In this document: one piece after another, positions 25,315 through 32,563 of the stretch
Layout: each line of letters starts with the position of its first letter
Numbering within the stretch: the first letter of the stretch is position 1
Origin: Actinobacillus genomosp. 1
Lineage (GTDB): Bacteria > Pseudomonadota > Gammaproteobacteria > Enterobacterales > Pasteurellaceae
Direction of reading: 5' to 3'
Length of the DNA: 64,000 nt
Assembly: GCF_029774175.1 (NCBI RefSeq)
Contig: NZ_CP103834.1
Span: forward strand, 1,915,001-1,979,000
Position numbers and translations under genes: made by a program
The notes under the pieces: generated by a model
What the model was told of the DNA's origin: nothing
Seen by the model: the letters and a program-made list of their open reading frames with translations, nothing else
Database searches by the model: none

Positions 25315-27732
25315 ATGTCAATTACAAGACGTGGATTCCTAAAAGGAACATCAGCAAGTATGACCGCATTAGCGGCATCCGGCGGTATCGCTCTCCCTTT
25401 TGTTGCTAAAGCTGAAACAAAAGATAATGTTGCCGAGCAAGCACAAGATGAAAAAGTGGTTTGGAGTGCCTGTACAGTAAACTGTGGTAGCCGTTGCCCG
25501 TTAAGAATGCATGTAAAAGATAATCAAATTTTATATGTAGAAACAGATAATACCGGTACGGAAACCTATAATCTTGATCATCAAGTTCGTGCTTGTTTAC
25601 GTGGTCGTTCAATGCGCCGTCGTGTTTATAACCCCGATCGTTTGAAATATCCGATGAAACGTGTAGGTAAGCGTGGCGAGGGTAAATTTAAACGTATTTC
25701 TTGGGATGAAGCATTAACGGAAATCGCACAATCATTACGTAAAAATATTGAGAAATACGGTAATGAAAGTATTTATTTAAACTATGGTACCGGTACCTTA
25801 GGCGGAACAGTAACAAAATCTTGGCCGCCGGGTTCAACTTTAATTGCTCGTTTGATGAATTGTATCGGTGGTTATTTAAATCATTATGGCGACTATAGTA
25901 CCGCACAAATTGCGGTAGGTTTAGATTACACCTATGGCGGTGGTTGGGCATTAGGTAACGGCTTAGCTGATATTGAAAACACAAAACTCATCGTTCTTTT
26001 CGGTAATAACCCTGCAGAAACTCGTATGAGTGGCGGTGGTTTAACTTATTGCTTTGAACAAGCCAAAGCCAAATCAAATGCGAAAGTGATTATTATTGAC
26101 CCTCGTTATACGGATACAGGAGTGGGTAAAGAGGATGAATGGATTCCTATTCGCCCAGGAACTGATGCAGCTTTAGTATCTGCACTTGCTTATGTATTAA
26201 TCACTGAAAATATGGTTGATCAGGCATTTTTAGACAAGTATTGCGTTGGCTATGATGAAAAAACTTTACCTGCTGACGCACCTAAAAATGGTCATTATAA
26301 AGCCTATATCTTAGGTCAAGGTGATGACGGTATTGCCAAAACACCTGAATGGGCTTCTAAAATTACCGGCATTCCTGTTGATCGGATCATCAAATTAGCT
26401 CGTGAAATTGGTCAAACCAAACCTGCTTATATTTCTCAAGGTTGGGGACCTCAACGCCGTAGTAACGGCGAACTTATTTCTCGTGCTATTGCAATGTTAC
26501 CTATTTTGACCGGCAATGTAGGAATTAGCGGTGGTAATACCGGTGCAAGAGAAAGTGCTTATGGAATACCGTTTGTAAGAATGCCAACTTTAACCAACCC
26601 GGTGCAAGCAAGTATCCCAATGTTCTTATGGACGGATGCGATTGTTCGTGGTCCAGAGATGACTGCCACAACAGACGGTATTCAAGGTGTTGAAAAATTA
26701 TCCGCACCAATTAAAGTAATTTGGAATTATGCAAGTAACTGTTTGATTAACCAACATGCAGAAATTAACCGCACTCATGAAATTCTACAAGATGAGTCTA
26801 AATGTGAATTGATCATTACGATTGATAACCATATGACTTCAACTGCGAAATATAGTGATATTTTGTTACCGGATTGCATGACTTCAGAACAGATGGATTT
26901 CTGTTTAGATGCTTACGTCGCCAATATGAACTATGTGATTTTTGCCGATCAAGTGGTTAAGCCTTCATTTGAATGTCGTAATATCTACGATATGTTGAGT
27001 GATTTAGCTGAAAAACTGGGTGTAAAAGAACAATTTACGGAAGGCAGAACTCAAGAACAATGGTTACGCCATATTTATGAGCAATCTCGCCAAAAATTAC
27101 CTGAGCTTCCAACCTTTGAAGAATTTAGACAACAAGGAATCTTCAAAAAAGTGGATCCAAAAGGCTTCTTCATAGCTTATAAAGATTTCAGAGATAACCC
27201 TGAAGCCAACCCATTAAAAACATCATCAGGTAAAATTGAAATCTATTCGTCTCGTTTAGCAGAAATTGCTCGTACTTGGAAATTAGAAAAAGATGAAGTG
27301 ATTCATCCGTTACCAATTCATACCGATAGCTTTGAGCATTACGGTGATCCGTTAATGCAAAAATATCCGTTACAACTTTCAGGCTTCCATTATAAAGCTC
27401 GTACTCATTCGACTTACGGTAATGTTGATGTTCTCAAAGAAGCAAATCCGCAAGAGATTTGGATTAATCCGATTGATGCACAAGCGAGAGGAATTCAAAA
27501 CGGGGAATTAGTTCGTATCTTTAATGATCGTGGCGAAGTGCGTATTAATGCTAAAGTCACCCCTCGTATTATTCCGGGAGTCGTGGCATTAAGTGAAGGT
27601 GCTTGGTATGCACCGGATAAAAATGGTGTGGATTATTCAGGCTGTATTAATGTCCTTACGACCCAACGCCCATCTCCACTGGCAAAAGGTAATCCGCAAC
27701 ATTCCAACTTAGTGCAAATTGAGAAATTATAG
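25315..27732 (+). CDS. dmsA: Anaerobic dimethyl sulfoxide reductase chain A (molybdopterin)
   Basis: 805 residues from the ATG at 25315 behind a TTGGAGTG ribosome-binding site; an in-frame ATG at 25300 is less likely. A twin-arginine signal SITRRGFLKGTSAS (2-15) exports the folded enzyme. The Fe-S motif CTVNCGSRCPLRMHVKDN (about 52-69) is followed by a fourth cysteine in CLRGRSMRR. GDYSTAQIAVGLDY holds the probable molybdenum-ligand serine. Molybdopterin-binding stretches include LFGNNPAETRMSGGG and IIIDPRYTDTG. Catalytic subunit reducing DMSO and related S- or N-oxides, first gene of dmsABC. Confidence 0.95.
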   Translation: MSITRRGFLKGTSASMTALAASGGIALPFVAKAETKDNVAEQAQDEKVVWSACTVNCGSRCPLRMHVKDNQILYVETDNTGTETYNLDHQVRACLRGRSMRRRVYNPDRLKYPMKRVGKRGEGKFKRISWDEALTEIAQSLRKNIEKYGNESIYLNYGTGTLGGTVTKSWPPGSTLIARLMNCIGGYLNHYGDYSTAQIAVGLDYTYGGGWALGNGLADIENTKLIVLFGNNPAETRMSGGGLTYCFEQAKAKSNAKVIIIDPRYTDTGVGKEDEWIPIRPGTDAALVSALAYVLITENMVDQAFLDKYCVGYDEKTLPADAPKNGHYKAYILGQGDDGIAKTPEWASKITGIPVDRIIKLAREIGQTKPAYISQGWGPQRRSNGELISRAIAMLPILTGNVGISGGNTGARESAYGIPFVRMPTLTNPVQASIPMFLWTDAIVRGPEMTATTDGIQGVEKLSAPIKVIWNYASNCLINQHAEINRTHEILQDESKCELIITIDNHMTSTAKYSDILLPDCMTSEQMDFCLDAYVANMNYVIFADQVVKPSFECRNIYDMLSDLAEKLGVKEQFTEGRTQEQWLRHIYEQSRQKLPELPTFEEFRQQGIFKKVDPKGFFIAYKDFRDNPEANPLKTSSGKIEIYSSRLAEIARTWKLEKDEVIHPLPIHTDSFEHYGDPLMQKYPLQLSGFHYKARTHSTYGNVDVLKEANPQEIWINPIDAQARGIQNGELVRIFNDRGEVRINAKVTPRIIPGVVALSEGAWYAPDKNGVDYSGCINVLTTQRPSPLAKGNPQHSNLVQIEKL

Positions 27733-27741
27733 AGGTGAACT

Positions 27742-28359
27742 ATGGAACAATATGGTTTTTATTTCGATTCTGAACGTTGCACAGGTTGTAAAACTTGCGA
27801 ATTAGCGTGCAAGGATTATAAAGATTTAGGTACCGATGTGAATTTCCGCCGTATTTATGAATATGCCGGTGGTAATTGGGTGCAAGGTAATGATGGTTGT
27901 TGGAATCAAGATGTCTTTGCTTACTATATGTCGATTTCATGTAACCATTGTGATGATCCTGCTTGTGTGAAAGTGTGTCCGACCGGTGCAATGCATAAAA
28001 ATGCGGACGGTTTTGTGATGGTGAATGAAGAAACTTGTATCGGCTGTCGCTATTGTAGTATGGCTTGTCCTTACGATGCACCGCAATACAGTGCAACTAA
28101 AGGACATATGACCAAATGTGACGGTTGTTATTCTCGTGTGAAAGACGGACAAAAACCGATTTGTGTCGAATCTTGCCCGTTACGTGCGTTAGATTTTGCA
28201 CCGATTAAAGAGTTACGTGCGAAATACGGTGAACAAGCATCGATTGCACCGTTACCGTCAGCGGATTTAACCAAACCGAATTTAGTGGTAAAAGCCAATA
28301 AACACGCACGTCCAAGCGGCGATACAACAGGTTTTTTAGCCAACCCAAGAGAGGTGTAA
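27742..28359 (+). CDS. dmsB: DMSO reductase iron-sulfur subunit
   Basis: 205 residues with four ferredoxin-type cysteine clusters: CTGCKTCELACKDY (14-27), CNHCDDPACVKVCP, CIGCRYCSMACPYD and CDGCYSRVKDGQKPICVESCP. It carries electrons from the DmsC quinol site to DmsA. It starts 9 bases after dmsA with a GAGGTGA ribosome-binding site. Confidence 0.97.
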   Translation: MEQYGFYFDSERCTGCKTCELACKDYKDLGTDVNFRRIYEYAGGNWVQGNDGCWNQDVFAYYMSISCNHCDDPACVKVCPTGAMHKNADGFVMVNEETCIGCRYCSMACPYDAPQYSATKGHMTKCDGCYSRVKDGQKPICVESCPLRALDFAPIKELRAKYGEQASIAPLPSADLTKPNLVVKANKHARPSGDTTGFLANPREV

Positions 28360-28360
28360 C

Positions 28361-29182
28361 ATGAATGCAGGATTACATGAATTACCGCTTGTTTTCTTTA
28401 CGGTTCTAGCCCAAACAGCGGTCGGATTTTGGCTGATTTTTACCTTTGTGATGTGCAGAGGTACCAGCCAAAAAAGCCAAAATTATTTGCACAAAGGACT
28501 GTTTGTTGCATTACTATTGTTAGCATGTGGTTTTATCGCTTCTGTTATGCACTTAGGCTCACCGTTAAGAGCGTTTAACTCATTAAATCGCGTCGGTAGC
28601 TCTATGATGAGTAATGAAATTGCCAGCGGTGCAGCATTTTTCGCTTTAGCCGGTATTTATTGGTTATTAGCCGTATTAGGTAAAATGCCGCAAGGGTTAA
28701 GCAAAGTGTGGTTAGTAGTGACAGCATTAGTAGGCGTTGTATTTATGTATATGATGAATAACCTTTATCATTTACCTACCGTACCGACTTGGAATAATGC
28801 TATTACGTCTTGGCAATTCTATTTAACAGTTGTGCTTGGAGGCTGTGCGTTAGCGGTGGCAGTATTAAAAACAAATCCGCATCAGGATTATCAAGTGAAA
28901 TGTAGCCCTTGGTTATACGTACTGGCGGTATTCTGTGTAGCTGTAGTGGTTATTTACCAAGCGTTCGGCTTGGCTCACATTCATAGCTCAGTGCAACAAG
29001 CGGTTAATTTAGTGCCTGATTTTGCCATTATGCAGGTATTACGCCTCTGCTTGTTAGCGGTGGCAGCGGCATTGATTGTAAAAGGTAGAACATTACCGTT
29101 ACTTTCTCTCGCCGTGCTTATTACATTAGCGGCTGAAATGATTGGTCGAGTATTATTCTACGGTTTACATATGACCTCATGA
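28361..29182 (+). CDS. dmsC: DMSO reductase membrane anchor
   Basis: 273 residues, eight hydrophobic helices. It anchors DmsAB to the membrane and oxidises menaquinol. Recognisable stretches are HELPLVFFTVLAQTAVGFWLIF (N-terminus) and ASVMHLGSPLRAFNSLNRVGSSMMSNEI (about 65-92), typical of the DmsC/NrfD-like anchor. It begins one base after the dmsB stop, so translation is coupled. An uptake signal lies inside the gene at 28996-29004. Confidence 0.95.
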   Translation: MNAGLHELPLVFFTVLAQTAVGFWLIFTFVMCRGTSQKSQNYLHKGLFVALLLLACGFIASVMHLGSPLRAFNSLNRVGSSMMSNEIASGAAFFALAGIYWLLAVLGKMPQGLSKVWLVVTALVGVVFMYMMNNLYHLPTVPTWNNAITSWQFYLTVVLGGCALAVAVLKTNPHQDYQVKCSPWLYVLAVFCVAVVVIYQAFGLAHIHSSVQQAVNLVPDFAIMQVLRLCLLAVAAALIVKGRTLPLLSLAVLITLAAEMIGRVLFYGLHMTS

Positions 29183-29205
29183 ATGGCGGTATAAACTAAA
29201 AGATA

Positions 29206-29224
29206 ATTGTGGGGAAACCCACCG
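29206..29224 (+). other. Small hairpin with GNRA loop between dmsC and dmsD
   Basis: GTGGG-GAAA-CCCAC in the 67-base gap. There is no T run, so it is more likely an mRNA-stability or processing hairpin than a terminator. Confidence 0.45.
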
Positions 29225-29249
29225 TTATGAGATAAATAAGGAAAATAAA

Positions 29250-29855
29250 ATGCAAAACGAATTACAACAATGGATTTCTATCAGCGGAAGATTATTAGGT
29301 TCGTTATTCTATTACGAACCTAATGATGAAAATGTACAGTCGGCTTTGCATTTTTTCCAACAAGAAAATTGGGAAAACGAATGGGGGGAGCTAACTAATG
29401 AAGCTCAAATTAAGCATTTAATTACCCAAGGTTTCACTCAAGATTTATCCGAACAATATCAACGTCTTTTTATTGGACCGGAACAACTTATCGCACCGCC
29501 GTGGAGTTCGGTTTATCTTGATCCTGAATCAGTTATTTTTGGTAATTCGTTATTGGATTTACGCGCTTTTTTACGCAAACACCAAATTGCATTAACACAG
29601 AATGAAACCGAACCGGAAGATCATATCGGCTTAATGTTATTACTTGCCGCTTATCTTGCGGAAAGTAAGCCTGAATTACTGCCGGAATATTTGAGTAAAC
29701 ATCTGCTTATTTGGGCGGAACATTATTTCGATTTAGTCGCTCAACAAACGGATTTTCCGTTCTATCAAGGTTTAGCGTTACTTGCTCAACACACTTTAAA
29801 AGATTGGCAACAACAGTTGGCAATTATTGTCCCCCAAGTTTCTTTTTATCGTTAA
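29250..29855 (+). CDS. dmsD: TorD/DmsD-family maturation chaperone
   Basis: 201 residues, all-helical. TorD-family chaperones bind the twin-arginine leader of molybdoenzymes and hold them until cofactor insertion. The family stretch is FTQDLSEQYQRLFIGPEQLIAPPWSSVYLDPESVIFG (about 70-106), followed by EPEDHIGLMLLLAAYL (about 128-143), the conserved E-x-x-D-H motif. Its place directly after dmsABC points to DmsA as client. Confidence 0.9.
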   Translation: MQNELQQWISISGRLLGSLFYYEPNDENVQSALHFFQQENWENEWGELTNEAQIKHLITQGFTQDLSEQYQRLFIGPEQLIAPPWSSVYLDPESVIFGNSLLDLRAFLRKHQIALTQNETEPEDHIGLMLLLAAYLAESKPELLPEYLSKHLLIWAEHYFDLVAQQTDFPFYQGLALLAQHTLKDWQQQLAIIVPQVSFYR

Positions 29856-29858
29856 GCT

Positions 29859-30368
29859 ATGTTAGGAAAAAACAAATTACCACCGCTTGAATTTACACCG
29901 AGAGTTTTTTCTCGTCGGGAGTTATTTACTGGTTTTTTTCGTCATACTCAACCTAATCGGAACCAACTACGAACTGAAAATCGACCGCCTTTTGCCGCAC
30001 CGGAACACTTATTCCAAGCTGCTTGTGACGGCTGCGGCAAATGTGCCACGGCTTGCCCTGTAGGGGTTATTGATATTCGCCGACAACAAGCGATATTAGA
30101 TTTAACTTTTTCTGCTTGCACGCTTTGTGGCAAATGTGCCGAAAGCTGCCCGACTCAAGCCCTACATCTCTCTTTTAAAAAAGATACTGAACTCCGCCCT
30201 CAATTCTCATTCGCTTGTTTACAAACAAAAGGACAACCTTGCGATAGTTGTATCCAAAGTTGTCCTCAACAAGCGATTTCATCTCAACTCACCATTAATA
30301 ACGATCTCTGCAATGGTTGTGGCGAATGTAAACAAGCCTGTTTTATGGACGCAGTGAGTTTGAAGTAG
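29859..30368 (+). CDS. napF: NapF-like ferredoxin-type protein
   Basis: 169 residues with three clear 4Fe-4S motifs: CDGCGKCATACPVG (about 53-66), CTLCGKCAESCPTQA and CNGCGECKQACFMDA, plus CLQTKGQPCDSCIQSCPQQ between them. NapF-type ferredoxins help mature or feed electrons to molybdoenzymes. It starts three bases after dmsD and closes the dmsABCD-napF unit. In this position it probably serves the DMSO reductase rather than a nitrate reductase, which is inference. Confidence 0.88.
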   Translation: MLGKNKLPPLEFTPRVFSRRELFTGFFRHTQPNRNQLRTENRPPFAAPEHLFQAACDGCGKCATACPVGVIDIRRQQAILDLTFSACTLCGKCAESCPTQALHLSFKKDTELRPQFSFACLQTKGQPCDSCIQSCPQQAISSQLTINNDLCNGCGECKQACFMDAVSLK

Positions 30369-30429
30369 TTAGAGGCTTGATAGTTAAATTTCCCTTGATA
30401 TTTTGTAAATAAGCAGTTTAAAACCAAAG

Positions 30430-30457
30430 TTGTAAAACTCTAATTTTAGGCTATAAT
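30430..30457 (+). promoter_or_regulatory. Promoter of the small RNA/abi unit
   Basis: TTGTAA (30430-30435), a 16-base spacer, then a perfect TATAAT (30452-30457). The expected start is near 30464, just before the structured element. Confidence 0.75.
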
Positions 30458-30463
30458 GTTTCA

Positions 30464-30528
30464 TAACATACCTGCTATGCCTATGACTAAGTTTTCTTAG
30501 TTACGCACAAATTTGCAGGTTTTTTTTA
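30464..30528 (+). ncRNA. Structured small RNA upstream of an AbiF-type gene (candidate AbiF RNA)
   Basis: A nested hairpin. The outer stem is ACCTGC (30470-30475) with GCAGGT (30515-30520), the middle stem TGC (30478-30480) with GCA (30505-30507), and the inner stem TGACTAAG (30484-30491) with CTTAGTTA (30496-30503). It ends in T8, so it has its own promoter and terminator, and the abi gene follows 15 bases later. I recall that AbiF-type genes are often preceded by a conserved RNA (the AbiF motif) thought to act as antitoxin. Identity with that family needs a covariance search. Confidence 0.65.
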
Positions 30529-30543
30529 CACGGAAGATAGAAA

Positions 30544-31572
30544 ATGGGGCAATTTAATAAACCTGCAAAATCCAATCAAGAGCTTGTACAACAATGGAAA
30601 GCAAGAGGCTTAGTTATATCCGATGAGGCTCGCGCGGAACGTTATTTGGAACATATTAGCTATTATCGTTTTTCCGCTTATACCATTCCTTTTCAACAAC
30701 TCAACAATCCGAATCATCACTTCAAACCCAATACAACATTTGACGATATTCTTAATTTATACATCTTCGACCGTGAATTACGTTTGCTTGTATTAGATGC
30801 GATTGAACGTATTGAAGTCTCTGTCCGTACACAAATTAGCAATGTAATGGGAACACAAGCTCAAAATCCTTTTTGGTATATGCAAGAAAGCTATTTCAAA
30901 AAGGATTTCAATATTTATCGCTTACTCGCTCAGATTGAAAAACAACTGGCTGAAGAACAGCAACGCTTAGAACGTGATTAAAAACATATTCAGAAACGTT
31001 ACAAAAATAATAATATCGATGAACAAGAACGAGATCATCTGTTAAATAATGTTCGTAAAGAAAATTTCTTACGCCACTATCTCACTCAGTACAGCACTCC
31101 GAAATTATTACCCTCGTGGATGATGATTGAAATGCTGACTTGGGGCGAACTTAGTCATTTATATGCAGGGCTATCAGAAAAACATCAAAAACCGATTGCC
31201 AAAAATTTAGGCGTACAAGCACCTATTTTAGAATCTTGGTTAAAAGTTTTAAATGACGTTCGCAATATCTGCACTCATCATAACCGATTATGGAATAGAG
31301 AATTTGGGCGAGTAATTAAAACCCCGATCAGCCAAAATAGACTATGGCTTTCATCGGAAATCAAGTTGAATAACCAACATATCAATGTAGAAAAACGCCT
31401 TTACCCAATTTTAGTCGCAATCCAAGTTTTGCTTTACACTATAAGCCCAAATTCAACATGGGCAAAACGCTTGAAGGCATTGTTAGATAGTTATCCTGAC
31501 ATTCAGAAAGAATATATGGGTATTCCAAAAAATTGGGAATTAGATAGTTTTTGGGATAAGGCTTTGAGATAA
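30544..31572 (+). pseudogene. Abi-like (AbiD/AbiF, Abi_2) HEPN protein gene interrupted by one in-frame stop
   Basis: The reading frame runs 342 codons but is cut by TAA at 30979-30981; both halves are in the same frame and the 138 bases between the stop and the next ATG (31120) are open. The N-terminal half has ERYLEHISYYRFSAYTIPFQ and YIFDRELRLLVLDAIERIEVSVRTQI, typical of Abi_2 proteins. The second half has RKENFLRHYLTQY and the HEPN RNase motif R-x4-H in DVRNICTHHNRLWN (R240, H245 of the joined protein). Abi_2 proteins act in phage-abortive infection. As written it makes only 145 residues without the HEPN site. A sequencing error or stop readthrough is possible. Confidence 0.85.
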
Positions 31573-31576
31573 AAAA

Positions 31577-31662
31577 TGAGCCACAGCGTGGCTCAACAGG
31601 CTCGAAGAGCCTCCTAACCACGTACAGCTCGTGCGTGGTTATATGCTCCGCTGGTGCTGGAG
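31577..31662. repeat. Row of four short hairpins after the abi gene
   Basis: Consecutive palindromes: TGAGCCAC-AGC-GTGGCTCA (31577-31595), AGGCTC-GAA-GAGCCT (31598-31612), TAACCACG...CGTGGTTA (31615-31641) and CTCCGC-TGGT-GCTGGAG (31646-31662, with one bulge). They are markedly richer in G and C than the surrounding DNA. The first could end the abi transcript but is not followed by a T run. I do not recognise the element. Confidence 0.7.
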
Positions 31663-31688
31663 TAAAAACAACAAAAATAATATAAATG

Positions 31689-31767
31689 ATAGCACTCGTC
31701 TCCTGACGAGTACTGATAATTGGCTAGGATAGAAAAGAAAAAGCACCCGTCGGGAGACGGGCGCTAT
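31689..31767. repeat. REPIN-like inverted pair of hairpins
   Basis: Hairpin A is ACTCGTC-TCCT-GACGAGT (31694-31711); hairpin B is AGCACCCGTC-GGGA-GACGGGCGCT (31742-31765). The complement of B matches A at 21 of 26 positions, and one pair of differences (T/A to C/G) is compensatory within the stem. Two copies in inverted orientation about 30 bases apart is the layout of REPIN elements. Confidence 0.7.
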
Positions 31768-31774
31768 CGAGAGT

Positions 31775-32563
31775 CTATTTAGGCATATTTAAATACTTTT
31801 TATATAATTCTATAAAAACTTTATCTATCAAGATCAAAATAGCAAACCATAAAAAGTAATTTTCATATTTATAATCATTACTTCTTAATTTTTTAAAGTC
31901 AGGTAAGTTTTTTTGATATGATAAGAGGTTATGGGCAATTCTATTTCTATTTTTATAAAGATGTTCTTTATAAATGATTTTAAAATTTTCATTGGCCTTA
32001 CTAGGGTTAATATAAATATAATCACCTCCTCTAGTCTTGCGTTTTTTAGTTGTTATATCAACTTCACAAAATTGAGAAAGCTTATTATTATTAAAAATAA
32101 ACTCATAGCGTTTAATACTTTTACAAATATTAACAAATTCATCATATTTTCTTTTGCTATATACGTATAATTGAGAATCCAATATAATGCTATTTAATTC
32201 CCTATATGATGAAATCATTAGTCTTTTTCTCTCTATAGGACTAAGAAATTTATCTTCTGATCCTTTCTTGATTATATCAATAAACTCTTTAAATATATTT
32301 TCTTTATCCTCATATGTAGAACATTCTCCTAACCCATTTCTAAATTTTTTATACCTATATTCATAATCATGGGTGGCTAATTCCCATACTATACACTTCA
32401 TTTTTTGCTCTTGAAATCCAGTCATTTTCAAGAAAGTAGATTGTAATATATAATCCCATATAGGATAAGTTGCAATGCCAATATTTAGGCCTCTAGATGA
32501 AGATATAGAGTCCTCTAATACACTTATTATTGGAGTTAATATAAAATCCTTATGCTTATTCAT
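31775..32563 (-). CDS. HEPN-motif protein, partner of the DUF262 protein
   Basis: 262 residues, family not recognised. A mainly helical protein with R-x4-H in YKNRNRIAHNLLSYQ (R206, H211), the HEPN RNase motif, and a C-terminal hydrophobic helix (YFLWFAILILIDKVFIELYKKYL, about 238-260). The N-terminal part is hydrophobic-aromatic (IATYPIWDYILQSTFLKMTGFQEQKMK). Its start overlaps the end of the upstream DUF262 gene by 8 bases, so they are translationally coupled. It is very rich in A/T, with ATA and AGA codons unlike neighbouring genes, a sign of acquisition. A role as RNase effector of a defence pair is inference. Confidence 0.75.
   Translation of the reverse strand: MNKHKDFILTPIISVLEDSISSSRGLNIGIATYPIWDYILQSTFLKMTGFQEQKMKCIVWELATHDYEYRYKKFRNGLGECSTYEDKENIFKEFIDIIKKGSEDKFLSPIERKRLMISSYRELNSIILDSQLYVYSKRKYDEFVNICKSIKRYEFIFNNNKLSQFCEVDITTKKRKTRGGDYIYINPSKANENFKIIYKEHLYKNRNRIAHNLLSYQKNLPDFKKLRSNDYKYENYFLWFAILILIDKVFIELYKKYLNMPK

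Noticed and set aside
27740..28096. 118-residue open frame on the minus strand opposite dmsB
   Set aside because: A histidine- and tyrosine-rich shadow of the plus-strand dmsB gene, with no ribosome-binding site or recognisable domain.
31577..31662. Hairpin cluster considered as a tRNA gene
   Set aside because: The stems are in the wrong order and lengths for a cloverleaf, and there is no T-loop GTTCRA or CCA-type acceptor stem.
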